A stretch of DNA of 64,000 bases. It comes from Acanthosoma haemorrhoidale (lineage: Eukaryota; Arthropoda; Insecta; Hemiptera; Acanthosomatidae). A program made the translations under genes and the position numbers. The stretch is from NCBI GenBank assembly GCA_930367205.1, contig OV884009.1, positions 91,781,189-91,845,188 of the forward strand, written 5' to 3'. Below the pieces are notes generated by a model, which saw only the letters and a program-made list of their open reading frames with translations, was not told the DNA's origin and ran no database searches. Each line of letters begins with the position of its first letter. The stretch's first letter is position 1. This document shows, one piece after another, positions 11,111-23,020 of the stretch.

Positions 11111-12574
11111 CTCTTGCTCCCATCGGAGTAGACAAACAGCGTCGTTGATGTCATGGGGGTTTTATACTAAAATAAATCCTAAAATAAAAACAAACAGATC
11201 GTTGAAAAACGTGTAGATTTTGTATCGGTGTTTGTTTGTGTTGCTTTGTTTGATATTTCCCATCAAGGAAAGGCCCAATTTCTTTGATGAATGTTAGTGG
11301 TAGCACTTTTGCAATATTGGTCGTGATATTTATTTTGATTAACTATTATCATTATTATTGTTAATAATGCCGAATGTTGCTATATTAAAAAAAAATATGC
11401 TTTGCCATACGTTCGTTTTACTAATAAGACGATTTTTATTTTATATGAATGCTTGAATGTTAATACTTATCAACCTTAATTATCAGTATTCTTAATTTAT
11501 GTAATTCACGAAGCGCTCCGTACCAGACATATCCTAAGAAAAAATAATCGTTTGGGATACTTAGAATTGAACCCACCCTACAGTAACAAGTTAGCATTTG
11601 CTATTAAAATTTTAATGCGAGTATGTAATGTAAATGATCACTTTTATCAGACACCTATTTTATAAAATGTAATTAAACTATTTCACCCATAAAATGAGAG
11701 ACCCAAAGTTGCTACTGATACCCAAGCGAAGATATAGATAACACTTATTGTCTCCTTACTAGTTTTTATTGGAACGACGTGGCTGCGTTTGGCGTCTTTC
11801 ATCAACATTATTAAAGCTGAGCCAAAATTCACAACGCACCATAACAATAAACTCACATGCAACTAAACAAAGATTTAGTTACCACAGCCATCTAAAGCGA
11901 ACAAACAAAGCCTCTTTTCCCATTAAATTATAGAGCCATCATTGTTTGTCTGTTTGTTAGTATAGTTTCCTGTCATATGTGCGCATGCTTAGTCTTACGT
12001 GCTTATAGTTTTATTAGTCTTGCCTAAGTTGTGGTAAAAAGTATTCAATCAAGCTAAAATTTGAAAGGTATATTTCACAACACCTCAAATCATACCCATT
12101 GTTTTTCGTTACAATACAATAATGGGAAAACATGGAAAACAAAATTAACAAGAATACGACCAGTCTTATTCCGAACAGTCAAGATATTTATCGTCCTTGG
12201 TAAAATGTTATTGGTGATTCAAAGTTCTGTCCCCTCCCCAGCCCTCCTTGGAGCTAAAGAAAATTAAATAAGGCAACGCAAACAATTTCAATAATAATTA
12301 TAAAAAAAAATATTTTGAGAGCAAACAGTTATACTGGGAATTCAACGTGACTTTTAATTGGTTTTCAATGTCAATAATTGAGGCATTAAAAAATTTTCCA
12401 TTGGTTGATAAGGCAACTTTTATTGACCTAGTTGATATAACAAGTAAAAAAAACATTTTGTACATGAGTCCAGTAAATTATTTTTCAAAATCAATTAAAA
12501 TATTTTTAACTAAATCACACTAAAATAATAAAATTTTGTGATTGGACATAGGGCATTAACGTTAGGAGTCAATT
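11111..12574. other. No recognisable feature
   Basis: AT-rich sequence with short frames only. No motif, repeat boundary or RNA gene recognised. Confidence 0.55.
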
Positions 12575-12769
12575 TCAGACATCAGAAGCTTCTAATCCTC
12601 TATTGAAACTCACATCTTTGCTTCCTAAACATCTTGCTATCCAATCATACCAGGAAGGAGACTTAGCTAGATCATCAGCTGTTTTTATCAAATTTACATT
12701 GTCATAATATTTTCTTGTTGCATCTTTTAATTTCATATTGCCAATTGGCTCCTCAACTAGCGCGTACAA
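12575..12769 (-). CDS. Possible unidentified exon
   Basis: A 64-codon open stretch whose translation looks protein-like: LVEEPIGNMKLKDATRKYYD, then a segment with KTADDLAKSPSWYDWIAR. There is no ATG at its 5' end; the frame opens after a TAA just upstream and runs to a TGA-type stop. A good splice-donor match (GTGAGT, minus sense, 12613-12608) follows the codons for GSKD, so a spliced exon ending near 12614 is more likely than a terminal one. A CTAG acceptor-like site lies near its start. I do not recognise the family. It may be a host exon, or a relic of an element I do not know. Confidence 0.35.
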   Translation of the reverse strand: MYALVEEPIGNMKLKDATRKYYDNVNLIKTADDLAKSPSWYDWIARCLGSKDVSFNRGLEASDV

Positions 12770-14236
12770 AGTCAGAATAATATGTTAAACAAAAATTCTA
12801 TTATAATTCTATTTATAAGCACGGGATCAAATTGAATATCTCAACGAACAAGTCCCATTCCGAGACTTCATTGGAGTACAATTCGGAAAGTTCATTAGAA
12901 CATGTCATTGAAGTCGTTTCACGCCCACAACGAATCCTTTAAATATGTTGATGCATCACACCTGAAGTGTTATTTTACTTTAGTCTTAAATTATTTCACT
13001 ATCCAATTTTTCTATAGTTATACATTTATTTTCAAACACTCAAAATGAGTCAATCCTAGTTTTCCTTATCAGACTAACTTTTAATAACCATTCAATATTC
13101 AATTTATCACCAACAGGGTTAGCTACAGTGTTTCTTCTGTCCTCGAGGATGTTATTTCACTGTATTAAATGTATGCAAAGAGAATATATTGAGCCACGAA
13201 TCTCCAGCCAATTCCAGGCAGCCTTGATGCCTGGATCTGGGAGATCCGGCAATCCCGTCACTATCCCCTGAATCCCTAAGAACATGATCCGAGCATCTCA
13301 TCTCGGACCACCACCTCCTACACCTCAATCACTATTATATTCAATTTTATATTGTTCAATTCGCTATCTCCTCATCACATCACGTTTACACCTGTGAGGT
13401 GATGTAGGCACTTCATCACCTACTCAGTTTATTTATAAGCTATATCAATGAACCTCATCGGTAAGATTTTGATTCTATTTATATGCTGTTTTTTTTTCAA
13501 GTGTATTATTTACATAATTTACAATGCTTTGGTCCCCGAAACCTTATAGATTTGTTCACTGCATTATTTTTTTAAACCGTGATGAATTCATCAGTAGGAA
13601 AAAGTTAAAAAAATACTACATAATAACAAAAAAAAATAAGAAATAGATAAGTTTTAAGAAAATAGACTAAATTAATTAAGAAGACAGAAATTTAATTAGG
13701 TTAATGTTATTCTAACAATATATAATTAAACCATAACAGTTCAGGTAACTCATTAAAAAAATGTATTATGTAAAAGAGATTGATCATAACTAGAGGACAG
13801 GTATTAGTACTATGAGTAAAGCGCAGCAGATATTTAAGGAATATTTATACAAAGTAGGGTGTGACGTCATGGGAGATGGTATGAAATTATTTCGCAATCT
13901 TCCATAACTGTTTTGAACGTTTGTGAACGAATCCTTTGTGGGAATGCTGTAAGTGATTATTTCTCTTGTTAATAGGTTTCCGTATATGTAAGTATTGAAA
14001 ATCGAATTGTTAATGTAACAGAAATGAACTTATTCTCAACAAAATAGTTAAATAAACTATTGTTATACAATTGAATTTAATTGAACTCGTTAATTTTGAT
14101 CATTACTGCCTATTGAATTCTAAGGAACTTATTCAATATTTAAATAATACTGATCAGAATATCTTTTGACTGGAATTTAATGCCTTAATTATTGTTCATT
14201 GAGAAATCCTTGTGTAGCGGGGTCGTTTATTGTTTA
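12770..14236. other. No recognisable feature
   Basis: AT-rich DNA with a GC-richer patch at about 13195-13325. I could not assign that patch to any gene or repeat. Confidence 0.55.
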
Positions 14237-14387
14237 TGTCGGGACGTCACGAGGGGGGTGCCTAGTTACCCTAGCCCTGGTGACGAAGTGAGGGTTGATT
14301 AGGCTTATGACCTGGACAATCGTTTCACGACGGTCTTACTATCTGACTCCAAATTTACTGGGTATGTGCCCTGACAATGCACTATGT

Positions 14388-14645
14388 TCAGGAAAAGAGG
14401 TAAAGGGTAGGTAGTGTAGGTAGTTTGTGTGGTCTTGGAATGACCACGAATTCAAACTCGGCATCTGAGCGTAGGCGAAATCCGTCTGGATCCCAAAGGG
14501 GAGTGTGAACCGGAGAGAGGCAGACTGGATTTCCGTAGGAGACACTGCTGGGAAAATTGCAGGGCCACGACAACCGTTGTCCGCGAGGGAGAGGTCTCTC
14601 CCAAGGAGCTGCTAGTTTTAGCGAGGCGAAGGCAGAGAATCCCAC
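14388..14645 (-). other. LTR-internal open frame, 85 codons
   Basis: It begins with ATG and includes LKLAAPWERPLPRGQRLSWP, SPVHTPLWDPDGFRL and VVIPRPHKLP. The same frame is open in 58342-58746 (plus) and partly in 697-879 and 43260-43604. It lies downstream of the LTR TATA box in the LTR's sense. There is no known domain, signal peptide or membrane segment. It may be a leader ORF or just LTR sequence without stops. Confidence 0.4.
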
Positions 14646-14810
14646 TAGGAGAGTGTGTGGTCTGACAAGGCCAGACTAAAACATATAGAGTTTAGGGAGA
14701 GAGAGGTCCAGAGGGTTTTATAAATGAGAAGGCCAAGTTTTTAAACACCACCGCAGCCACAAGTCATCAGTAGCTAGTCGTTGGAAGAATGAATTACATC
14801 CTCAAACAGC

Positions 14811-14826
14811 GGGTCTTATATACCCA
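14811..14826 (-). promoter_or_regulatory. LTR TATA box
   Basis: GGGTATATAAGACCC in minus sense, inside the solo LTR. It is comparable in context to the TATA boxes of the other LTR copies. Confidence 0.5.
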
Positions 14827-15162
14827 GTTGGCTTCGTAAGTAGCCAATTAGCTTCGGTTTTATTGTACCCAATACCAGCTTAGTATTAGGTGGCCTTTGT
14901 TCTTTGACAGCCCTGGCCTGAGTCACTGATACCTGACCCGGGTAAGGGTCACCAGCCCTGGTTTGGTTCGCTTTAGTACCTGCGATAGGTAGCGGGTGCC
15001 CCAGCTCCTATGACTAATTAGCTTGAAGCTGCGTCTTTATTGTTTACAACATTTACAATGATTTATGGTTTGGTAATATTATTTACATTTGTTTAAATTA
15101 ATTTACAATATATATACCCTATACTCTAGGTGATTTATCGTATGTAGTTAGCGGTCGCTACA

Positions 15163-16714
15163 TTTCCTTTAGTCAGTCCATACAAATCATTTTTCTTTGT
15201 TGATTCTTGTTCCTGACTCAATACCTTTAATATCTTTTCTATGGTCTCACTGATTTTTTATTACCACCTGACTTTAACTTATAGCTTTCTTATACTTAAC
15301 AAAATAAAATAGCCGTTAACTTGACACGGCAGCCAGCCTCCTTCGTTCGGGGATAGACGTGAACTGCCTTCTCCTCCTATTCTTCTCGATGTTTGCAGAG
15401 CTAATATATTTTTATCTCAACCCTATTGGCAAAAGATAAATCACATGTCCACTCCTGGATTTGATTGGTCATCTGATGCGTGGTGTGAGTGAATTAGCCT
15501 GGGCTTCCGCGCTGATCTTCCAGAATCTTCTACTGGGTCCCAAGGTAAGGGACTAGTGGCATTTTTTTTTAAACCCCTTGATGTGCTTAGAGTTGTTCAG
15601 ACCACCACCAAAGCAACGAGTGGTTTTATCCTACGGGAAGATAAATTTCAGTGTTATTAGATTGGTTTTCAGATATCACATGTTTCTGATCCTCCTTCAA
15701 TGCACCCTCCTTGCTTTTCCTGAAACGTCCTACCTACAAAATGTTGTCTGCAAATAGGAGAGTAAATCATTGCAGACACTACTCTATGCGAATTATTTCA
15801 ACAATGTCTAACTATTGCATAATTTTATTTTACGTTAGAAAACTAACTCATCTAGTGCATAAACATGGCATCAAAAGGAACTAATAATGTTACGAGGTCA
15901 AGCAGGGAAATTTACTGGTATAGAGAGACTAATATAAAATTATTATTATATCTTAAAATAAAAGTAAATCAATTTTTTGTTTTGTTCATTTCAGAACTCA
16001 TTATGCTAAAAAAAATGGTAGGAGACCCTAAAGATGAGCGTAAAAAGTCCACCTCGTGAGGGAGCTGCTTTAGAACTATTCTACTTGACAGCTTGTCAGA
16101 AATAACAGCATCCAATTTCTAGGCGGACAATCAACACCTCTGAAATGGAAAAGTCTTGTAAATTATGTGAGAGCGTCATCTGTTTTCATTATAATAAGGA
16201 GGATATATAATAGCTGACTCCTTGGGTTTTTCGTAACAGTTCCCAGACGGCCAAATAAAAGAAATATAAACTTTAAAACTTTTTGCATAAGTAGGTAATA
16301 ATCTGTATGACTCTTGAGAGAAAATTTGAGTGTTTTTTATCGGGGGAAGAAGTCGATAATCTAATCAATAGTTTTGCCCATTATTAAGTCTAGATAAAGT
16401 TTGGCTTTATTCAGAGTTATAAATAAAATTTTAAAACGAGCTTTTGTTTTTTTAATCGGTACCAATCTTGCCAAAAGAAAAACAAATAATTTTAAGAGAT
16501 CTATAAATGTCATTCTTAGTCATTTTTGATAAAAAAATGAATTTCTTAACCGAAGGTAGAGGTTTAACTTTCAAACTGTTACGAGCAATCGTCTTTTGAC
16601 AGTCGGTTTGTGTGTTATATGTTTGCGATCAATCATGGGAAACGAGCAGGGGCTTTTTACTTTATACTTTGAACTTGTATTTCTGCTTTGCTAATTACGA
16701 TTGCCCACTGTTAA
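15163..16714. other. No recognisable feature
   Basis: AT-rich DNA. A small GC-richer patch lies at about 15320-15545. No frame with recognisable motifs. Confidence 0.55.
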
Positions 16715-17030
16715 ATTGAAATAAAATTAAAAGTTACCCTAATGGGCAATAGTTATGATCAATTGCATTCATACCATATATACAAATACACAGCAAAGTC
16801 TATTATCTGTCTGTCTAACCCCTCCTGATTGTCACCTCAACCACATGGCAAAGAGCAATCGGAGGCTCGGAAAGCTCCCCACGCCCCACCATCAGCCGCG
16901 TTAACAGATACGCCCCGGTTAAAGCTGACCAAGAGCGCGAGATCCACAAAAGCTCGGTAGATTGGCAAAACTGGTCATCAGGAAGCCAACTGTCATAAAT
17001 TCACAACAGGTCACGAAATCTGTAATTAAC
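16715..17030 (-). mobile_element. Diverged Jockey-like LINE 3' fragment
   Basis: It follows the family's 3' region in order: 'ttcataccatat', 'attgtcacctca', 'cggaggctcggaaagctccccacgc', 'gctgaccaagagcgcgagatccaca' and 'aacaggtcacga'. Many substitutions and small indels show it is older than the copies at 6711 and 18604. The poly(A) end is not clear. Confidence 0.75.
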
Positions 17031-17518
17031 ATCGTGCTAGAAACTCTGGTGTTTATTATTTATTTTTTTAATAAAGGGATGTCCTATGAAAACAAAAAAG
17101 GGAAGTTAATGATTAAGTAACAAATAAATATTGTCAAAGCAATCGTTTTTCAACCCCAGCTTCACCTAGAGAAAAGATATTTTCCAAAGAAGTTTTAAAT
17201 GATACAAACAATAAGCTAAAAATAAAAACGGCCCTATGACTATTAATAACCTGGAACGTTGGGAAGGTTATTATGTTATAATCAAAGGTAATGACATTAA
17301 TGGTACTTGGGGACCACAATCATAAACGATTTCTAAAATGGTATTAAATAGTTTTCGCAACCTCCTAACTAATAAAGGTTTACCTTATTAAACTTTTATT
17401 ATTATTGGTCATTTTAAGTCTTTCTTCAAATAATAGTTTTAAATGCTGTCCATTAAAATTTTTCATTTGTATTATAAATGTAAATTGCTAAATAAAAGCA
17501 ATATATAAAAGAATGTTC

Positions 17519-17605
17519 AAAAATCTTTATTGTGATAAAATTACAATCTGCCTTATTAGGCAATAAGTAATTGCGATCAACGTTCTCGTTCATACCATGC
17601 ATAGA
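17519..17605 (-). mobile_element. LINE 3'-terminal fragment
   Basis: 'aaatctttattgtgataaaattacaatctgc' followed by 'attaggcaataagtaattgcgat' and 'cattcataccatg' is the last part of the LINE 3' UTR. The reverse complement carries the AATAAA signal. It ends abruptly near 17605, so it is a very short 5'-truncated copy or a remnant. Confidence 0.75.
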
Positions 17606-18598
17606 AGAATCCATAAATATTTGAATGGAAAAATAAACAACAAGGTTGTTGATATTGCTCCTCACCTGGTAAAAAGACTTACCCATTGTTAGGTGGAACA
17701 ATCAACTACAGGTATAGAAGGATGAAGCGATGAACGAAGGAAGGGGAAATTAGGTTTTTTGATCCCAAGAGATAATAAAAAGGGAAGGATCCAGCTTTGT
17801 GATTCTAGGCTCTAATTTAATTAAATAATTCATTTAAAAAAGCTGTTTTTTATTGAACTCGAACAACAAATATTTAACCATCTATTCATCAAACACTTTA
17901 TTAAAAGACTGCTCAACGAAAAATTATCTTTTTCTGTTTTAGTTATGCTCTATTTACTTTATCATTTCCAAAATGGAAGTATTGTTTCTATGTACAAAAA
18001 ATAAAATAAAAAAGCACTATTCAACTTTCTGGTGATATTGAACATTTAAACCGATAATATGATACAAATATTTCATTTAAATCTTTATCTGAAAAAAAAT
18101 TGCAATCTTCCATAAAATACCAACACAGCAATAAATACATGTGATGAACTATATTCGTACAAGGATCGCATCCGGTATTTTATTCATACGGAATTTGTCA
18201 ACATACATACAATATTGACATGGACGTGCCGACCGCACTCGTGGGAAAAAAAAAAAAAAAAAAAAAAAAGAGGAAATCCTCAAATGGAAATGTAAGCGCT
18301 GTAAGGCAGGTAAATAAGAAAAGGGAACTCCTCTTGCAGAGTACGCGCACGTGGATTAAAGGATTTAGACCTTCCGGTAATGCCGGATATTTATTCAAAT
18401 AAAAAGAAACAGGAATACTTCCACTATTCGGTATGCCGACTAAATGTTGGCGAATTGAAATACAACTAAAATAAAAAAGGACTATTAACTAAAACTATTA
18501 GTTACAATACAACAAATCATATAACTTAAAAACAAAATAAATATATAAATGGGAAATATTCGATGAGCACAGGTGAAACTAAAATGGACTCTATGACT
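17606..18598. other. No recognisable feature; contains an A-run
   Basis: AT-rich DNA with an A-run of about 25 at 18246-18270. A gene or element start is not visible. Confidence 0.55.
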
Positions 18599-18603
<5 letters not shown>

Positions 18604-18629
<26 letters not shown>

Positions 18630-19305
18630 TCAGTTTCAAACAATTTTATTAAGATAAAATTACAATCTGCCTTTTATTAGGCAATGAGTAATTGAGATAA
18701 ATGTCATCATTCATACTATATTTACAATTCATCATTCACTCGCTCATTCATACAATATTTACAAACAGCCCAGAGGCCCCCCAAGTCCACAAGGGTCACC
18801 TCCCTCGCATGCGAAGGAGGAAGCGGAGTCTTGGGAAGTCCCCCACGCTCCTACGTCAGCCGCGTCACTGGATAAGCCAGCGGAGGCTGACCAAGAGCGC
18901 GAGAGCCACAGACGCTCAGGACATGATTAGAGGAACTGGCCATTGCCAGAACTCCCACTATCACTTAGTTATAGCAGGTCACGAGGCCACTGCCGTTTTA
19001 ATCTCCGAAGAAGATTATAGGGGTGAGTGGTGCAGTGCAACGACTGTGCTAGGGAATTAGGGTGGTTGGATAGGTTACTATGGAATTTTATGAACTTGGA
19101 AGGGATGAGTTCAAGAATATAGGGTATATTCAGATCATTGTGAAGGGTTTTGTTGCTGACGTAATAAGGGGCATTTACTATTGTTCTTAGGACTTTTGAT
19201 TGAAAGGATTGGATGCGCTTGATGTTCGACTTTTTTGCTGTCCCCCATAGCTCTATTCCGTATGTCCAGATTGGCTTAAGTATAACCTTGTAAATAAGTA
19301 GTTCA
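18604..19305 (-). mobile_element. 5'-truncated Jockey-like LINE, near-identical to 6711-7404
   Basis: A T-run of about 26 (18604-18630) marks the tail. The body matches 6725-7404 base for base except for a handful of changes, then homology stops at 'aaataagtagtt'. The word CTTGCTTTTT occurs at 18599-18608 and again at 19306-19315 and is a plausible 10-bp TSD, though the T-run makes its exact length uncertain. Only the C-terminus of the RT frame and the 3' UTR remain. High similarity to the copy 12 kb away implies recent activity of one source element. Confidence 0.9.
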
Positions 19306-19315
19306 CTTGCTTTTT

Positions 19316-19735
19316 ATGGCTTCAAACGTCGGATTTGTGCTTGTAAAGAAAAGAAATCAGGATTAGGGTAAAATGGAGTTTATGCATTGTTACTTCCTGC
19401 TTTGTTGTTTCTTCATTTCGAAGACTACAACAAACCTATGACCACAGAGGGTGAATCATTACATGCGATTCAACCCAGTGTCAACCGGACCCAAATCTAA
19501 CATGAACTCAGCAACCACGATTGTCTAAAGGAGTTGGGCTCAACTCGATGATCTGTGTCAGCAACCAATGGCAACCTTCGACAGCAGCTGGTGAAAGAGC
19601 CCCTAAGAAAATGTTTGCATCGCGTCACTGATTATTTGACTGCAAATCCACCATTAAAGTGACCTCCGTTAGAAATTAAAACGTACTCACAAATATCACT
19701 TCTAGAAGACAAAAGAAAAAGGAATTCCCTACCAT
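19316..19735. other. No recognisable feature
   Basis: Sequence between two LINE fragments. No open frame or repeat recognised. Confidence 0.5.
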
Positions 19736-20275
19736 TCACCAGTGTGATTATCACCTATCTAAGGAGAAAGTTGAAGGGATCAGGGAGAGCTCCACGCTCC
19801 TCCCTTAGCCACATAACAGGAAGATAAAAATAGTGAAGGGTAACAGAGAGTGGGAGATCAGCGATCCTGACATAAGTGGAGATTAATAGCCTGCACCAAA
19901 TATCCCAACGATGGTTTGGTCTTAGGATGTTCCACTATAACTTCTTAGGATAGATATTCTTACTATAGGATTTGGATGTTCTGATAATTTGTCGTGGGAA
20001 TTTAAATATTTTGGTGGAATGCGTTCTAAGATAGTGAGTATAATAAATTCAGTTTCAATTCAAGCAAGGAAAGTTTCATTGCTGACGTTAAAGGGGGAAT
20101 TTTCTTTAGTTTCCAAATAATTTTGATTGAGCGGGCTCGATGTTCGAGTGCTTTGTTCTCTCCAAAAGTTGAAGACTTTAAAAGTCCAGATTGCTTTTAG
20201 GGTTGTTTTCTGTACCAGTATTTTATTTTCTATCGAAAGAGAGATTTCCAGACTAGTGGCTTGTATAGTTAACAA
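19736..20275 (-). mobile_element. Old Jockey-like LINE fragment (RT C-terminus and 3' UTR)
   Basis: Strongly diverged but collinear with 6900-7420. It has 'gggagagctccacgctcct', 'gagtgggaga', 'ggtggaatgcgttctaag', 'gaaagtttcattgctgacgt', 'gcgggctcgatgttcgag' and 'ctatcgaaagagagat'. The minus-strand frame at 20060-20275 still shows ISLSIENKILVQKT and KAIWTF, matching HLSIENKLLIYKV and KPIWTY in the intact copy. It is clearly a dead relic of an early wave. Confidence 0.75.
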
Positions 20276-20461
20276 GTTAGATGGTTATAAATGAAGCTCT
20301 TCAACTTTGATACATTTTATATTTTACTGAAGAAGGATCGGTTTTAGTGCTCATCAGCTTAATATGTTCTACATTTCCTTTATTTAATGTTAAAAATAAA
20401 GTTGAATAAATGTTTATTCCTAAAGAAAGTAATACTTTTAGTTCTAAAGTGTGATAGTTGA

Positions 20462-20842
20462 TGTCGGTTCGTCACGAGGGGGGTGCCTAGTTACACTAGC
20501 CCTGGTGACGAAGTGAAGGTTGATTAGGCTATAACCTGGACAATCGTTTCATGACGGATCTTATTATCTGACTCCATATTTGATAGGTATGTGCCCCGAC
20601 AATGCACTATCTTGGAATGACCACGAATTCACATTCGGTATCTGAGGGTAGGCGAATCCGTCCGGATTCCAAAGGCGAGTGTGAACCGGAGAGAGGCAGA
20701 CTGGATTGCCGTGGGAGACACTACTAGGAAAATTTTTAGGGCCATGACAACCGTTATCCGTGAGGGAAAGGTTAAATTAATTTACAATATATATACAATA
20801 GAGTGTAGGGTGATTTATCTTATGTAGTTAGTGGTCGCTACA
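20462..20842 (-). mobile_element. Internally deleted solo LTR with GTTGA TSD
   Basis: It begins TGTCGGTTCGTC (20462) and ends GGTCGCTACA (20842). GTTGA at 20457-20461 is repeated at 20843-20847. Compared with 14237-15162 the middle is missing: sequence jumps from 'gagggaaaggt' to 'taaattaatttacaatat', a loss of roughly 500 bp that removes the TATA region. A single-base loss also shifts the PVHTR frame, so this copy could not make that peptide. Confidence 0.9.
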
Positions 20843-20847
20843 GTTGA

Positions 20848-21559
20848 TAAATCTGGCTGGGAGAGCAGGGTGAGGGTAAATTCTCATCCCTGTAGTATTT
20901 AGGGCATTTTTATTAAAATTGTTTCCGCAATTTAATTTGCAATATTTTTTAACCAAGTTTGGTGGATACTTTCTTTTTTCTTAAATATCATATAAATTTA
21001 TTTTTGAGCATTATACAAAAATTTCAAATTTGTCAGTTTTATAGCTTTTTTAAGATAATTAGTATAGATTTTGTTTTTTTAATGTTTAGAGTGGTCTCAG
21101 GACAAATTTGATGACTGTTAAAGATATTATTAGGGTCATCGGGATAAAATTAATGTTTGGATCTAAAATTTACATATGGAAAATAAAAAAAAAACATCAA
21201 AATAAAAAAAAATAATGGCAATGTAAAAAATTTGGAAACATAATTATGTAATAAAACAAAAATTAATTAACTGCTTTTAGTAAATAATTTCATAGAGGGA
21301 TCTACCTGTAAGAAACTGAAACAAAACAACAAGAAGCAGAAATCTGTACAGTATGACATTCAATAATAACCATTAAATTAATAAAAGATTAAAACAAAAC
21401 AGTGACATACAAGCTGGGAACCAACGACTATCTGTATGTAGTAAACAATTAAATAAAGATATTAACTACAAAACAAGAAGTCAGTGAAATAACATAATGA
21501 ATGAATAAATTATTCCCAGACTAACGTGTCTCTTGGCTTGGTGAGGAGGTGTTGGAATA
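20848..21559. other. No recognisable feature
   Basis: AT-rich, many stops in all frames, no repeat boundary seen. Confidence 0.55.
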
Positions 21560-21800
21560 GGAGAGGTTCTTAAGGATGCTGCTTGGTGGATATTAGGAGG
21601 TGTAGAACTCCAGAGGGTGGTAGACGGACCAAAGAAGGACTGATCGTATGCTGCAGTTTCGTGAGTAGGATTATAAGGTCAGAGAGACGAGATCTTGAGT
21701 TCCGGACCTTGCGATAATCAGCGACTATTGCGTAAAGTGAAACCGGGCGATTCGCGCTCTGGACCAGTAACAGTCCCCCACACATCCCGCACAATTCGGG
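21560..21800 (-). mobile_element. Possible C-terminal remnant of another LINE ORF2
   Basis: A GC-richer block. The minus-strand frame at 21570-21794 begins MCGMCGGLLLV and continues with a basic, Leu-rich tail. A C-x2-C motif followed by an LT/LL-V pattern resembles the zinc-knuckle tail that follows RT/RNase H in several LINE clades. The evidence is weak; it could be chance. Confidence 0.25.
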
Positions 21801-22695
21801 ACGTTTTTATTCTGACTTTTAAATTGGAGTACTTTAAGCGGAAGATTGATTTTCGAGCACTGCAGGGTCGATTCATTTTCCCTGGAAATGCTTACTTGGC
21901 AAATAGAGTAGATTTGTTATAATCAATTAAAAAAATTAAAAGAAACCTGAATAAATAATAAAAAAGTTACTAAATAAATAAAAGTTGAGATGACGAGATT
22001 CCTGGAATGTCAGCCCCACTACTAAGTTCTACTAACCTTAATCTCGTTCCAATTATCGTTGCAGTATTTCTTGAATAACTATGTCCAGTTGAGATCAACT
22101 TTCACTAAACTTTACTGGTACCTCTTACCTACAATCTATTACCGTTTTGTAACAATTTTTTTTCTAAAAGTACAGTTTTAAGTCACGCTAAGACGGAGCG
22201 CAGATATGAAGCAGACAGTTCAATGGCTAGGACCCAGACTGAGCTGGGATTTAGAGCTAGTCCTAATTAGTTCTACAGCTGCACGTGGCCAGATAATTAT
22301 ATTCAAAATACAATCTCATCCAGTGTTAACGATGTTAGGTAATTTTTAATGTATAAAAGTGAAACGACTTGTTTCATCTCTTTTGGAAGTTATATTTGCA
22401 AAGAACTCAAAGCCTCTTTCATCCCTCAACTTCTGATATTAGACGCTGTGTGCCATATATCATACCTTCAAAACATCAAAGGCATGAAAAGTTTTATTTT
22501 TTATCCTGTCACATGATAGTCCTAAAATGTTTGTTGGAATAGCATGTACCTGTGATGAATTTATTCAAACAGAGGTAATGTGTAATAATATTTTCACTCG
22601 CTATAAATAACACTTAACGTTAAATTTATCATAGATATATTACATAATAATTTTCTTACTCGATCATTACAAGTAAAGTAAATATTTCTCTTAAC

Positions 22696-23020
22696 ATTTT
22701 TTTAAAATAAAATTACAATATGCCTTATTACGCAATACGTAATTGTGGTAAATGTTATTAATCATACCATGTCTACAATTTTCATTCACACAGTATTTAC
22801 AAACAGCTCAGAAGCCTCCAGAATCTACATGGTTGTCACTTCACTTGCATGCAAAAGAGGAAGCGGAGTCTTGGGAAGTCCCTCACGCCGTGGCCACTGG
22901 ATACGACCCAGTGGAGGCTGACCAAGAGCGCGAGAGCCACAGACGCTCCGGGCATGATTGGAGAAACTGCGCAATTGCTATGAGTCCCACTTTCACGTAT
23001 TTATAACAGGTCACGATTAA
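22696..23020 (-). mobile_element. Jockey-like LINE 3' fragment
   Basis: 'aaattacaatatgccttatta', 'attcacacagtatttacaaacagc', 'ggaagcggagtcttgggaagtccc', 'gtggaggctgaccaagagcgcgagagccacagacgctc' and 'ataacaggtcacga' match the family's 3' region in order. It is short, moderately diverged and ends near the RT stop. Confidence 0.85.

Larger units (their letters stand above)
14237..15162 (-). mobile_element. Solo LTR without a clear TSD
   Basis: TGTCGGGACGTC...GGTCGCTACA, 926 bp, minus sense. It shares its termini with 6097-6708 and 20462-20842, and its PVHTR frame with 57946-58822. A palindromic TATA region (GGGTATATAAGACCC in minus sense) lies at about 14811-14826. The flanking 5-mers (GTTTA before, TTTCC after) differ, so no TSD is seen. 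That fits recombination between LTRs of different insertions, or later change at one flank. It has no long microsatellite, unlike its relatives. Confidence 0.85.

Noticed and set aside
13195..13325. GC-richer patch, considered as a LINE endonuclease fragment
   Set aside because: No frame gave endonuclease motifs in order.
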